Notes: a model not told the origin generated them from the letters alone. Numbered from the stretch's first letter, positions 53,104-63,184 are shown. The stretch is DNA of 64,000 nucleotides from Nannocystis pusilla (GCF_026626665.1 NZ_JAPNKE010000002.1:3883168-3947167); one strand, 5' to 3'. Translations and numbers: made by a program.

Positions 53104-54048
53104 ATGCCTCGCCTTGAACTCGCCCTATCCATGTTCGCCGTGGTGGCGGTGGCCTGCGCCGACGACACCACCGCGATGACCTCCGGCAGCGAAGCCACGA
53201 CCACGACCTCCACGGCCGGGCCCGACACCACCACCGGCCCCACCACCACCGACGCGCAGACGACCACCTCCGAGCCGACCGGCGCGAGCACGATCACCAC
53301 GATCACCACTGCCAGCACCACCGAGCCCGCCACCACCACGGACCCGGGCACCATCACCGATCCGACCACCGCGACCACCACCGATCCGACCACCCCGAGC
53401 ACCACCGAGCCTGCGACCGTCAGCACCACCGACCCCGAGACCACCACCGGCGGCGGCGTGTGCGGCGTCGAGGGCGACACCGTCAGCGCCGAGCTGGCGC
53501 AGACGGGCAAGCCCGTCCCGTGCGGCCCGCTCGAGTTCACGGGCACCCGTATCAGCCCGCAAAAAGGCCCCGTGTGGCAGCTCGACGGCTGCGCCTGCGG
53601 CGACAACTGCCTGATCCCCGACCCGTGGACCCTCAGCGTCTCGGCCCCCGCCGCCTGGTTGCCGCTCATGCCGGCCTGCCCGCGGATCGTCGTCGACCGC
53701 GTCGAGGGCTTTGGCGGCTGTCAGTTCGCCGCCATCTCCGTGTGGGACCTCCAGGCCCCCGGCGAGCCCGCCGTCTACCACGCCGGCCACGGCCTCTCGC
53801 CCACCCAGGCCGGCGCGGCCGAGCTCACCGTCACGCCGCACAGCGTCGAGACCTGCGACTGCATGGGCTGCTGCCAGCCCGCGGAGCTGTGGGACCTGCA
53901 GTTCACGCTCGGCGGCGCCGACGTAACCTTGACCGAGGGCGAGAGCGCCCCGCTGGGTCAGCGCAACGCCATCAACTTCGAGTCGCACCACATCGGCCTG
54001 TGCGACGCCCCGCTCGACGTGCACTGGGCGATCCGCAAGCCCGCCTGA
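53104..54048 (+). CDS. Thr-rich stalk lipoprotein
   Basis: 314 residues. Signal and lipobox (ALSMFAVVAVAC). Residues 20-115 are almost pure Thr/Ser/Pro/Asp repeats (TTTDP, TTEPA), a probable glycosylated stalk. The C-terminal 190 residues are a Cys-rich globular domain (CGPLEFTGTRISPQKGPVW, GCACGDNCLIPDPW, CDCMGCCQPAELWD) that I do not recognise. Start ATG 53104. Probably surface-exposed. Confidence 0.75.
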   Translation: MPRLELALSMFAVVAVACADDTTAMTSGSEATTTTSTAGPDTTTGPTTTDAQTTTSEPTGASTITTITTASTTEPATTTDPGTITDPTTATTTDPTTPSTTEPATVSTTDPETTTGGGVCGVEGDTVSAELAQTGKPVPCGPLEFTGTRISPQKGPVWQLDGCACGDNCLIPDPWTLSVSAPAAWLPLMPACPRIVVDRVEGFGGCQFAAISVWDLQAPGEPAVYHAGHGLSPTQAGAAELTVTPHSVETCDCMGCCQPAELWDLQFTLGGADVTLTEGESAPLGQRNAINFESHHIGLCDAPLDVHWAIRKPA

Positions 54049-54058
54049 GTTCATGACC

Positions 54059-54395
54059 CACAGGACATTTCCTTTTCGACATGTCCCATGTGACATCTCA
54101 TGAGGCGCACCCGTACCGGCGAGCTCGCGCGCCCGTCTCACGGACATGACCATTAAGACATGTCCATGTCGCCGGCCCGCGCCCCTCGCTCGCCGGTCCC
54201 GGCCTGCCCGCGCCGGCGAGGTCGCGCGTCGCACCCGCGCCCCTCATGGACATGACCTTTCAGACATGTCCATGTCGCCATCCTGAGAAGTCCCTGCCGA
54301 CCCGGCGCCTCGCAGGCCCGCCTCGGCTCGCCTGCGAGGTCGGGCGTCGCTCGCCGGCCGCGGCGTGACCTCCGGTCGGCCTGTCCCTCAGGACA
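54059..54395. repeat. Large-arm palindromes and a 106-bp duplicated unit
   Basis: No gene. CATGTCCCATGTGACATC lies near 54080. Longer inverted repeats GGACATGACC-(A/T-rich)-GACATGTCC lie at 54142 and 54248, 106 bp apart, each followed by ATGTCGCC. The second has 9-bp arms (ATGGACATG...CATGTCCAT) around 10 bases. CTGTCCCTCAGGACAT lies near 54380. Confidence 0.85.
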
Positions 54396-54455
54396 TCTTG
54401 CTCGCCCGCGGCCGGCGAGTGGACAGCCGGCCGCGGACCCGCCTATCCTCCCGGC

Positions 54456-54794
54456 ATGGTCCACGCACTCGGCCTCGCTCTCGCCCTCTTCGCCCCCGCC
54501 GCCACCACCACGGGGGTCATCCAGGCCGAGGACGAGCCGGCCTGGGGCACCTCGCCGACCATGGGACCCGTCACCGACACCACCGCAGCGAGCACCACCG
54601 ACGACACGGGCACCGGCACGACCGGCGCCACCGCGAGCGACTCCGCCGGCGACACCACCGGCGACACCGCCACGATGCCGCCGGTCTACGAGGCGTGCGG
54701 CTGCAGCAGCGGGGGCGAGGCCGGCGGCTGGGCCGCCCTCGCCCTCTTGCTCACTGCGGGATCACGGTGCCGACGCCGGCGCCCCACCAGCTGA
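54456..54794 (+). CDS. Small secreted protein with MYXO-CTERM-type tail
   Basis: 112 residues. N-terminal signal peptide ([16 protein letters not shown]), a Thr/Asp/Gly stalk, and a C-terminal sorting tail. The tail is [12 protein letters not shown], then a short hydrophobic stretch [11 protein letters not shown], then RCRRRR. That order (Cys motif, helix, Arg cluster) is the myxosortase MYXO-CTERM pattern, so the protein should be anchored at the cell surface. It overlaps the 3' end of the convergent thrombospondin-3 lipoprotein gene by 44 bp. Confidence 0.75.
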   Translation: MVHALGLALALFAPAATTTGVIQAEDEPAWGTSPTMGPVTDTTAASTTDDTGTGTTGATASDSAGDTTGDTATMPPVYEACGCSSGGEAGGWAALALLLTAGSRCRRRRPTS

Positions 54795-56166
54795 CGCCCT
54801 TGTTGCCGAGCGGCGTGACCACCTTCGTCTGCGGGTCGATGCGGAACATCTGCCCGCTCGAGTCGAACGCCAGGATCAGCCCCTCCCAGCCGGCCAGGCC
54901 GTAGACCGCCGGGTTCTGGGCCAGCGTCGCCAGTTCGCTCTGGACCGCGCCGGTGGCAGGGTCGACCTGGACGATCACCGTGCCGCCGACCCCCTGCTTG
55001 TTGACCGCGCCGTAGGTGCCGACGCCCTCGATCGAGAACGCGTCGCCGGCCGAGGTGTAGCCCGCGCCGTACTGGCCGATCTGCTGGATGTTGAACATCC
55101 CGTTCTGCAGCGTCAGCTTGTACCACTGGCCCGAGTTGGCGATGCCGACCAGCGTGTCCTTGTTGGGGTCGAGGACGCCCTTCGGGATCATCGTCAGGCC
55201 GTTGAAGCTCTGCGGCAGCGTGCCGAGCTTGTACGCCTGGGCCGTCTGCGGGTTGACCACGTAGCCGCAGCCGAACGTGACCGCGTAGAGCACGCCCCAG
55301 CGATCGATCGCCACGTCGGTCACCGAGTGGTCGCAGCCGTCGTTGGAGAACTTGAAGTTGCTGACCATCGCCACCGCGTAGGGGTCGGTGACGTCGACGG
55401 TGTACAGGTTGCCGGACGAGTGGGCGTAGATCTTGAACGGCGTCGTCACGCCGGGCAGGTTGCCGTCGTTGGCGAACGGGTCCTCGGCGTTGGGGATCCC
55501 GTCGCCGTCGAGGTCGTCGTCGCAGACGTCGCCGAACACGTCGCCGTCGGTGTTCTTCTGGTCCTGGTTGGGCACCAGCGGGCAGTTGTCCATGGGGTCG
55601 GGGACCGTGTCGTTGTCGTCGTCCTCGTCGCAGGCGTCGCCCTGACCGTCGCCGTCGGTGTCCTCCTGCATCGGGTTGGCGTCGGCCGGGCAGTTGTCGT
55701 CCGCGTCCGGCACCATGTCGTCGTCGTCGTCGTCGTCGTCGACCGGGTCGGTCGTCGACGTCCCCTCGGTGGTAGTCCCATCCGTCGACGCGTCGCTGGT
55801 CTCGGTGCCCGTGCTGTCGATGCCGGTGGTGGTCCCGAGAGAGTCGTTCGTGGTCGTCGCCGGCCCGGTGGTCGCGTCGCCGGTGGTCGTGTCCACGCCC
55901 ATCGTGTTGGTCGCCTCGCCGGTCGCCAGCGTGGTGCCGTCGTCGGTCGACGTGCCCGGGAAGGTGTCGGTCGAGGCGCTCGAGGTCGTCGGCGGGGCCT
56001 CGGTGTCGGAGCTGGGCGAGCCGGTCGAGTTCCCCGACGTCTGGCCGTCGGACAGGCTGTCCGTCGACCCGCCGGTGCCGCTCGCGGCCGTCGAACAGCC
56101 AGCCAGCGCGATTACGAGGGAACATGAACCAAGGGACACATGACGAAAGCCAGAGCGCAGAGCCAT
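54751..56166 (-). CDS. Thrombospondin-3-repeat lipoprotein
   Basis: 471 residues. Lipobox (LVIALAGC), then about 110 residues of Ser/Thr/Gly stalk. An Asp run leads into thrombospondin type 3 calcium repeats ([55 protein letters not shown]). The C-terminal 240 residues look like a beta-propeller ([40 protein letters not shown]). Likely a calcium-bound surface protein. Start ATG 56166. A decayed palindrome lies at 56119-56142, within the signal region. Confidence 0.82.
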   Translation of the reverse strand: MALRSGFRHVSLGSCSLVIALAGCSTAASGTGGSTDSLSDGQTSGNSTGSPSSDTEAPPTTSSASTDTFPGTSTDDGTTLATGEATNTMGVDTTTGDATTGPATTTNDSLGTTTGIDSTGTETSDASTDGTTTEGTSTTDPVDDDDDDDDMVPDADDNCPADANPMQEDTDGDGQGDACDEDDDNDTVPDPMDNCPLVPNQDQKNTDGDVFGDVCDDDLDGDGIPNAEDPFANDGNLPGVTTPFKIYAHSSGNLYTVDVTDPYAVAMVSNFKFSNDGCDHSVTDVAIDRWGVLYAVTFGCGYVVNPQTAQAYKLGTLPQSFNGLTMIPKGVLDPNKDTLVGIANSGQWYKLTLQNGMFNIQQIGQYGAGYTSAGDAFSIEGVGTYGAVNKQGVGGTVIVQVDPATGAVQSELATLAQNPAVYGLAGWEGLILAFDSSGQMFRIDPQTKVVTPLGNKGVSWWGAGVGTVIPQ

Positions 56167-56541
56167 GGCGCCACCCTATCCCATCGCCGACGTGAGAACC
56201 ACTGTCGCCGGCGACGCCGACCATGAAGACCTCCGCGCGTCCGCGCTCTCTCGCCGCCGCGAGCCCCGGACGGGCCCCGGCGCCTGGGTAGATCTCCGCG
56301 TCCGCAGCCCCACGTGCGCCGGTCCCCGGGACGACCGCAGCGGGTGACATGTCCCGAAAGACATGTCTTCTAGAAGGGCCCGGTCGAGCCACCGTCTTTG
56401 CCCCGGCCGAGCCGGCTACCGCGGCGGGACTCGACCTCGCCTGCGAGCGACGGGTCGGGCGACCAACACCGCGTCCCGGTCGAGCAGCTCGTGGGACGAC
56501 GAGAAGGGCACGCCCGAAAGACTCTCGCCACGGCCCCGCTG
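56167..56541. other. Intergenic region with one palindrome
   Basis: ACATGTCCCGAAAGACATGT at 56347-56366 with six- to seven-base arms. Nothing else is supported; open frames here look compositional. Confidence 0.6.
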
Positions 56542-57064
56542 CTAGCTAGCGCCGCGGCGGGAACTCGATCTCGCCCGCGATCGACGGGTCCGCCTCGCAG
56601 CCGGGCCCCGCGAGCCAGCGGTATTCACGCTGGCCGGGCTGACCGCGAGCAGCCCGATCTCCGGGATTCCATCACCGTCGTTGTCGCAATCCGGGCAGCC
56701 GTCCTCGTCCGCGTGACCATCGAAATCTTCGGGCAAGTCAGGGCAGCAGTCGCTGTCATCGGCGTAGCCGTCGAAATCGCTGTCCACGAAGCGGTACGGA
56801 ATGAAGAATCCGACCACGGGAGGCTGAGCCACCGCGGTCTTGCAGAAAAAATGAACCATCGTCCGCTCCGTGTTCGGCAGCGCGACTGCACAGCACACTC
56901 GGGTGTTGTAGAACACGTCCGGCGGCCTCGGCCGCGAATTTCCTCCCCGACGGAATCGAACGCGGCGGCGCCGGCCGCGGGCAAGCGCCGAGCGCCGAGC
57001 ACAGCAGCAAACCCGCCCCCGCTCGCCCGAGGGCTCGCGTCGCTGTGCTCGCGGAGCTCGACAT
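56542..57064 (-). pseudogene. Broken lipoprotein with OmpA-style calcium linker
   Basis: A lipobox signal (LGRAGAGLLLCSALGAC) starts at ATG 57064. After a frame change near 56950 it reads PDVFYNTRVCCAVALPNTER, then DSDFDGYADDSDCCPD and DEDGCPDCDNDGDGIPE. These are the Asp-rich linker repeats that precede OmpA-like peptidoglycan-binding domains. The domain itself is missing. A possible further frame gives CEADPSIAGEIEFPPRR and a stop, exactly where an OmpA domain would begin. Either a remnant or a truncated protein with sequence errors. Confidence 0.6.
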
Positions 57065-57138
57065 GATCCCGTCGAGGAGATTACCTGCGTAAGCTGCCCC
57101 CTGTCACTCACAATGGCGAGAGACGACGAGCCTCGCGG

Positions 57139-58980
57139 CTAACCACCGCTCAAGGTGTTGCCCCAGCCCGCCACCATGCTCTGGACGGCCCCCCATTCAC
57201 GCAAAGACTCGCTCTGCGCGGCGGTCGGAGACTCGCCGAGCGAGATGTTGAGCGGGACCGGCCCCAGCGCGCGCTCGACCAGCGCCGTGACGATCCACCG
57301 GATCTGACTGGCTCGGGCCTTGGTGAAGAATTGCCGTGTGACCAGAAGCGTTCTGCGGGGCAAGTCAAATCGGACCTCCTCACCCGACTGCGACTCCCGG
57401 TCGCCGATCCAGCCTATCTGACGGCTCTGCCGGGGCTCCGCGCTGGTGTTGGGCGCCCCGATCATCTCGACGAAGACGAGCTTCTGCATGATCGCAGCCA
57501 ACACCTTGGCTTTCGCTATCAGACGCTCCACAAGGCCGACTTCATCGGCCGAAGGACGTCCCTTCCCCCAGGGGATATGGGCCGCGAAGGGATGCGTATG
57601 GTAGAGCTGCATCTCCCTCTCCGGGGTGAGATTCCCGAGCGCGTGCATCAGATGCGTGCTGGACCGCTCGATGCTCCGCAACGCGTACTGCACGATCGCC
57701 AGCGCGTTCAGCACCGAGGATTCCCCTCGCTCTCGCTCATCCTCCTCCGGCGCGCCGGGACCCTCTTGCCAGCGCACGTCGGCGAACTGCACGCCGGCCT
57801 CTTGCCTCGTCTGATCGAGGTATTTTTCCAGATCGGGATCATCGGAGGCCAGGAACAGGACGAAGGCCGCGTAGCTCTCGGCGTTGCGCTGATGGATGCT
57901 CTCGCCGCGGGCGAACGCGGGCAGCTCGCGCAGCCGGTAGAACAGTTGATCCTGGGTGTAGATATCGACAGCGACCAGACCGAGCAGGCTGTGGGCGAAC
58001 TCGTGGATCACGATCTCGTCGAGCGCTCGCTCGGCAGTCGGGAGCGGACTGCGGAACACGATGGTGTGCTCCTGGTTGTAAGCGGCGGCGGAGGTCACGT
58101 CGGAGCAGAGCAGCCGCGGCCGCGACGGGCTCGCTGTCCCTTCGCCCATGGCCGCGTCGCGCAGGCTGTCCGCGAGCTGCGTCAGCTGGGCGTGCATCGT
58201 GACGAGGTTGGCGAGCGAGCGGTCGCCGAACATCGCCTTGCGCGCCCGCCCGCCGCGGAGCGTGAACAGCCGGCGACGGGCCCGGAGCACCAGCTCTCGT
58301 GAGCGCACGAGCGACCGCTGGAGCGCGCGCTGTTCGTCCTCGGAACACGCGCGCTTTTCCATGTCCGGCGCGGCGGTCGGCTCGTTCACGGACCGGGCCG
58401 GGCTCCGAAAGATCGTGTGCGGCTCGCCCCGCTGGAGCGTGTGACTCACTTCGTGCACGAGCAGGCGCTCTCGCCCGCGCTCGTTCGCGCGGGGGAGGAA
58501 GATGTCGCGCCCCAGCGTGAACGCCGACGCACCCATCGCCCGTGCGGCCGCTTCTCCCGCAGTCGACGTGTGGACCCGGACATGCCCGAGCGAGCGCCCG
58601 AATCGCGGCTCGATCCGCTCGCGGACTCTGCGGTCGAGCGGCAGACCGACCTCCTCGCGCAACGCGGCGATCGAGCGTGCCACCTCCGGATCGACGGGCT
58701 CTGTCCCGCCTCCACCGAACCGGGAAGACGGCTCCCCCTGCCCCGATCGCGGACCGATTTGGGACAGAACCAGGCGTCGCTTCGCCGATCCTTCATCGTC
58801 ACGGACGACTCGCTCCGCCTCGATCTCGTGCGGATGCTCCGGCCGAGCCACGCGGAGGGTCGTCGGAGTGTCCTTAAGAACATTGTCCGATGCACATGTT
58901 CTATCGGACATGCGGCCACCATGGCGACCTCGCGGCACAGGAGCGGGAGCACGCCGTTGCAGCGGGGCATGATCGGCCAT
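57139..58980 (-). CDS. DUF4157 protein with second, M35-like zincin domain
   Basis: 613 residues. Residues 112-185 are the eCIS-core DUF4157 domain: PLDRRVRERIEPRFGRSLGH, VRVHTSTAGEAAARAMGASA, LLVHEVSHTLQRG with HExxH at 176-180. DUF4157 proteins are often linked to extracellular contractile injection systems or to toxins. Residues 300-380 hold a second HExxH (HEFAH at 326-330) followed by YTQDQLFYRL and NAESYAAF, like lysine-specific M35 peptidases. The remainder is helical. Start ATG 58980 (ATG 58911 possible, inside a palindrome). No eCIS sheath, tube or baseplate gene is seen in the window. Confidence 0.78.
   Translation of the reverse strand: MADHAPLQRRAPAPVPRGRHGGRMSDRTCASDNVLKDTPTTLRVARPEHPHEIEAERVVRDDEGSAKRRLVLSQIGPRSGQGEPSSRFGGGGTEPVDPEVARSIAALREEVGLPLDRRVRERIEPRFGRSLGHVRVHTSTAGEAAARAMGASAFTLGRDIFLPRANERGRERLLVHEVSHTLQRGEPHTIFRSPARSVNEPTAAPDMEKRACSEDEQRALQRSLVRSRELVLRARRRLFTLRGGRARKAMFGDRSLANLVTMHAQLTQLADSLRDAAMGEGTASPSRPRLLCSDVTSAAAYNQEHTIVFRSPLPTAERALDEIVIHEFAHSLLGLVAVDIYTQDQLFYRLRELPAFARGESIHQRNAESYAAFVLFLASDDPDLEKYLDQTRQEAGVQFADVRWQEGPGAPEEDERERGESSVLNALAIVQYALRSIERSSTHLMHALGNLTPEREMQLYHTHPFAAHIPWGKGRPSADEVGLVERLIAKAKVLAAIMQKLVFVEMIGAPNTSAEPRQSRQIGWIGDRESQSGEEVRFDLPRRTLLVTRQFFTKARASQIRWIVTALVERALGPVPLNISLGESPTAAQSESLREWGAVQSMVAGWGNTLSGG
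58869..58910. repeat. Nested inverted repeats at the DUF4157 N-terminus
   Basis: TGTCCGAT and ATCGGACA (58884-58891 and 58903-58910) flank 11 bases. A second unit, TGTCCTTAAGAACA, starts at 58869. Both are translated as part of the linker before DUF4157. Confidence 0.8.
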
Positions 58981-59128
58981 CGTCGAGCAGCGTAGTTCAA
59001 GGCTGCGGACGCGGCAACGACGAGAGGACGCCGTCGCCGAATCGCGCGGACTGGCACAATCCGGTCGGCCGGTCGCTCACGAGGCCGCGCTCGCGCGCGT
59101 CACGGCGCCGCTCGTCACCGCCTCGGGC

Positions 59129-60504
59129 TCACCCCGCCGTGCAGCAGGCCGGGTGACCTTCGGTCCCGCACATCGGATCGTCGAGCGGGTCGACGCACAG
59201 GCCGCAGCACTTCGGGTGGCCCTCGGTGCCGCACAGCGGGTCGACCTCGAGCGGCACGCAGCCCTTGCAGTCCCAGCGCCAGTGGTCGACCACCGTCACC
59301 GTGGCCTTGCTGCTGTCGCCCATGTCCATCATCGCGAACGCGAACGTGAACGTCTCGCCCGGGACCACCTGGGCCTGGATCGTCACCCAGCCGGTGGTGC
59401 CGTGCGACTCGAAGCCGGTGCCGGCCAGCTCGGGCGCGTCGTCGACGTAGCCGGCGTTAACCATCGCCTCGGCCAGCGACGTGACCGTGAACGGCTGCCC
59501 GGCGAAGAACGTCACGTTGCCGGTGTACGCCTCGCTGGTCGACCAGCCGATGAACATGTCGTTATAGGTGCCGCCGACGAAGTCGGGGTACTCCGACGAG
59601 AAGAACACCGCGTCGAACAGGAAGCCGTCGACCCCGGGCGGGACCTCGACGGTGAACGAGCCGAACAGCAGGTCGTTCGGGTCGCCGTTGCCGAGCGTCC
59701 AGTTGGGCTCGATGCTGTCCGAGCAGTCGTTGACCCCGTCGCACCCGGCGAACGGCGTCCCGCCCTGGCCGGCGTTCGACCCGATCAACGGGCTCATCGG
59801 CGCCGGCAGGGCGTTCGGCATGTCGGGGTTGAAGTTGTTGTCGTTGTCGAACTGCGACATCGTCTCGACCAGGACGCCGTCGCCGTCGAGGTTGGCGACG
59901 CGACCTGTACTGAGGACCAGGAACTTCTCGCCCTCGCGCGGGCGGAACAGCAGCTCGCCGGGCGCGTTCGGATCTTCGGCGGTGCCGAAGCCCCGCGCGG
60001 CCCGCCACGCGATCGGCTGCGACATGAACACCGGGTCGCTGATCGGGATGGTGTTCTCCTCGGCCCCGGACAGCCGACCCCGATCGCGTGGAACGGATCG
60101 GTGTCGTCGTCCTTGTCGCACACCAGCAAGATGCCGGGCGCCCCGCACTCCTCGGTGCCGGTCGTGCCCGTGCTGTCGTCGGTGGTCGTCGTCGCCGTGG
60201 ACGTCGTCTCGTCGGTGGTCGCCTCGCTCGTCGACGTGCTCGTGCTCGTGGCCTCGGTCGGCAGCACCGGCTCGGTCGTCGTCGGCGCCGTGGTGGAGGT
60301 CGAGGTCGCCGATGTCGAGGTCGAGTGGGTCGTCGGCTCGCTGGTGGTCGGCGCGGTCGTCGAGGCGTCGGTCGTCGCCATCGTCGACCCGGTCCCCGTC
60401 GCGAACCCCGAGGCACCGCCCTTCTCGTCGTCGCCGCACGCCCCCGATCCGGCGGCGACGAGCGACACGGCGAACACGCGAGCGAGCGATAATGTTAGGC
60501 GCAT
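59129..60504 (-). CDS. Choice-of-anchor L-like secreted protein, one frameshift
   Basis: About 458 residues. Lipobox (AVSLVAAGSGAC) and a Thr/Ser stalk, then a frame change near 60068. The body reads DPVFMSQPIAWRAARGFGTA and later GVDGFLFDAVFFSSEYPDFV, TGTGFESHGTTGWVTIQAQV and TFTFAFAMMDMGD, patterns seen in choice-of-anchor L surface proteins. The end carries two copies of PLCGTEGHPKCCG/PMCGTEGHPACC. Start ATG 60504. Function unknown, probably outer surface. Confidence 0.7.
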
Positions 60505-60583
60505 GGCCAAGTTTCGCGATTCATCGCGGCTCGCCCAGCCCTGCCTTGTCGCACGGCGCAGCGCGCGAGTATCGTCGGAGGCG

Positions 60584-61903
60584 ATGGTTCGCTCGCACCC
60601 GCTCACGTCGGCTGTCCTCGCTGTCACGATCACGCTCGGTTGCGGCGAGTCCGCAGGACCTTCGGGGTTGTCGGCGGGGACGATCACGAGCGCGTCCGCC
60701 GTGACCGCCGGCGCCACCACCGACGCGAGCGATTCCGGCAGCAGCGGCGGTCCCACCGGCAGCGACAGCGCGAGCACCGCTGTGCCGTGCGAGCAGCTCA
60801 CGCTGTGTCCGACGACCACCGCACCCGACCCGTCCACCGGCACGAGCACCGGCGACGGCACCACGCAGGGTCCGCTCACCACGAGCACCACCGATCCGAG
60901 CATGCCCGCGGATCCGTGTGACGGCGTCGGCGACGGTCCGCACTGCGGCGGCGAGCTCGGCGGTCTCGCCGATCACAGCAGCCTCTACCAGTGCGCCGGC
61001 GGCTCGACGCAGTCGGCGACCCCCTGCCCCGGCGGCTGCGAGGCCGGCGCGTGCAAACCGATCGCGCAAGATCCGTGCGCCTCGGCGATGAGCGGCAACG
61101 GCCTCTACTGCGGCGGCACGCTGATGGGCGGCGACGCCACGGTCCTCTACAATTGTCAGAACGGCGCGACCGCGGGGCAGACGTCGTGCAGCGCCGGCTG
61201 CAAGGTCAACCCGCCGGGAGTCGCCGACGCCTGCAACCCCGAGGGCGATCCGTGCCAGGGAGCGATGAGCGGCGACGGCCTCTACTGCGGCCAGAGCCTG
61301 CCCCAAGGTGACCCGAACGACCTGTACGATTGTGCAGGCGGCCAGACTGCGAGCAAGACGGTGTGCCCCGACGGCTGCCAGGTGAATCCGCCGGGCGTGG
61401 CCGACGCGTGCAAGGCGGTGCCGAACGGCGGCGAGTGCTGCCTGCAGGTCCCGCCCGGCGTGGTGACGCAGGCCTTCTCGGCCTGCGGCAACGGCGGCTC
61501 GCACTACGGCATCGACTACGGCGTCGCGCTCGGCACCCCGATCTACGCCGGCATCGCCGGCACCGTGGTCGGCCAGCAGACCGGCCTGCCCAACTGCTAC
61601 GACAACGGCTGCAGCATGCAGTGCTGGAACGCCTTCAACTACGTCAAGCTGAAGTCCGACTGCGGCGACCCGAACAACCCGGCCAACGATCTGTTCGTCT
61701 ACTACCTCCACATCGACGGCCTCGGGCCCGCGATCCAGAACGGCAGCCACGTCGATCAGGGCCAGCTCGTCGCCTACAGCGGCAACTCCGGCTGCTCTTC
61801 GGGCCCGCACATCCACCTCGAGACCGTCAGCGTGCCCAAGGGCCAGAACGCGAGCCTCAACACCTGCAGCTCGGAGAACCCGCTCGGCGACTTCTGCCCG
61901 TGA
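60584..61903 (+). CDS. M23-family peptidase lipoprotein with Cys-rich repeats
   Basis: 439 residues. Lipobox (VTITLGC), a Ser/Thr stalk, then three Cys-rich repeats of about 50 residues (DPCASAMSGNGLYCGGTLMG, DPCQGAMSGDGLYCGQSLPQ and an N-terminal relative). The C-terminal M23 lysostaphin-type domain has HYGIDYG and the HxH motif GPHIHLE, residues that bind zinc. Such enzymes cut peptide cross-bridges of cell walls, fitting a predatory or cell-wall role. ATG 60584 has GGAG four bases upstream. Confidence 0.85.
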   Translation: MVRSHPLTSAVLAVTITLGCGESAGPSGLSAGTITSASAVTAGATTDASDSGSSGGPTGSDSASTAVPCEQLTLCPTTTAPDPSTGTSTGDGTTQGPLTTSTTDPSMPADPCDGVGDGPHCGGELGGLADHSSLYQCAGGSTQSATPCPGGCEAGACKPIAQDPCASAMSGNGLYCGGTLMGGDATVLYNCQNGATAGQTSCSAGCKVNPPGVADACNPEGDPCQGAMSGDGLYCGQSLPQGDPNDLYDCAGGQTASKTVCPDGCQVNPPGVADACKAVPNGGECCLQVPPGVVTQAFSACGNGGSHYGIDYGVALGTPIYAGIAGTVVGQQTGLPNCYDNGCSMQCWNAFNYVKLKSDCGDPNNPANDLFVYYLHIDGLGPAIQNGSHVDQGQLVAYSGNSGCSSGPHIHLETVSVPKGQNASLNTCSSENPLGDFCP

Positions 61904-62327
61904 GCGCCGCCCCTCGCGTGTCCGCGCTCGCGTGCCCGCACGACGAGCCTCCCAGCGAGCCCAGCCTGCTTCGCTGCGAACCTCGGGCGAGCCCTGTCGT
62001 CGGTCCGTGCTTTCGACCCTCTCGGAGACGAGCAGCTCAGCGGGCCCAGCCTGCTTCGCTGCGAACCGCCGCGAGACCCTTCTGTCGGGTATCCGCGCTC
62101 GCGACCTCTCGGCGACGAGCAACTCGGCGGGACCGACCTGCGACTCTCCGCGAGTCCACGCCCTCGACGTGCCGGTCGCGTCGGATCATTGTCGGGCTCA
62201 CGCCGGGTGCGCTCGCGCGTGCGCGCCGCGGGATCGTCGCCGCGGCGCGGCGGCGCGCCCGACTTGTGACCTGTCCCACGAGCCAGCTGGTCGAGCGCGG
62301 CGCCGGCCGGGTACACTGCGCGCGACG
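61904..62327. repeat. Degenerate 80-85 bp repeat, non-coding
   Basis: Two clear copies with CCAGCCTGCTTCGCTGCGAA near 61961 and 62046, then a worn third copy near 62126. No gene is supported. Confidence 0.75.
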
Positions 62328-63184
62328 ATGCTCGCGCTCCTCGTCCTCGCCGCCCTCGTCACCGCCGGCTCTCCGCTGCGGCGCGCGCTCGGGCTGCTCG
62401 TCGCCCTGCCGGCCTTCCTCGCCCCGTTCGGCGCCGGCTCCCCGTTCCTCCGCGCGCTCCTGGCCGCCGCGGCGTTCTGGGGCTTCGCCCGCCTGATCGA
62501 CCTCGCCCGCGAGCCGCGCGAGTTCGGGCCGGTGCGCCGGGTCGTGCACGTGCTGGCGATCGTCGACAGCCGCCGCTGCGAGTGGGCCCCTCCGCGCTTC
62601 GACCTCGCGGTGTGGTCGCGGACCGCGATCGCGGCTGCCTTCATGTACATGTCCTTGTGGACAGGCGTGGTCCTGGCGCCGCACCACGGCGGGCTCCGCT
62701 GCGCTGGCTGGCCGGGTGCGCCTTCATCTACGCCTTCGCCGAGACCGCCGCCGGCCTGCTCGAGGGCATCGGCCGGCTGCTCGGCGCCCGCGTGCCGCCG
62801 GTCCAGCGCCACCCGATCCTCGCCCGCAGCCTGCGCGACTTCTGGGGCGAGCGCTGGAACCTGGTCGTCAACCGCTGGCTGCGCCAGCACTGCTTCGTCC
62901 CGCTGGCCCGCCGCGGTCACGCCGGCGCCGGCCTCGCGCTCGCGTTCGCCGTCAGCGTCGCCCTTCACACGTGGATCGTCGCCGCCTCGCTCGACCTCGA
63001 CATGGTCTTGCGGACAGCCGCGTTCTTCTCGCTGCAGGGTGTGTTGCTGGCGGTCGAGGGCCCCCTGCGGGTGCGCCGCTGGCCGCTGCCGCTGGCCCGG
63101 GCGTGGGCGCTCGGCGGCACCATTCTGCCGTCGCCGCTGTTCACCGAGCCCATGCTGCGAATGTTCGCCGAGCTGGTGACCTGA
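62328..63184 (+). CDS. MBOAT/wax-synthase-like membrane protein, one frameshift
   Basis: About 285 residues, several hydrophobic helices (LVLAALVTAGSPLRRALGLL, AFWGFARLIDLA). After a frame change near 62695 it reads WLAGCAFIYAFAETAAGL, then RSLRDFWGERWNLVVNRWLR. A His in AVSVALHTWIV follows. These match the conserved His and FWG.RW motif of MBOAT-type O-acyltransferases. Substrate unknown. A palindrome copy at 62648-62664 codes YMSLWTG in a helix. Start ATG 62328. Confidence 0.72.
62648..62664. repeat. Intragenic palindrome CATGTCCTTGTGGACAG
   Basis: Inside a predicted membrane helix of the MBOAT-like gene, an unusual place for an insertion. Confidence 0.75.

Noticed and set aside
55327..56127. 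Plus-strand Val-rich frame over the thrombospondin-3 gene
   Set aside because: Reverse-strand reading of the Asp/Thr repeats.
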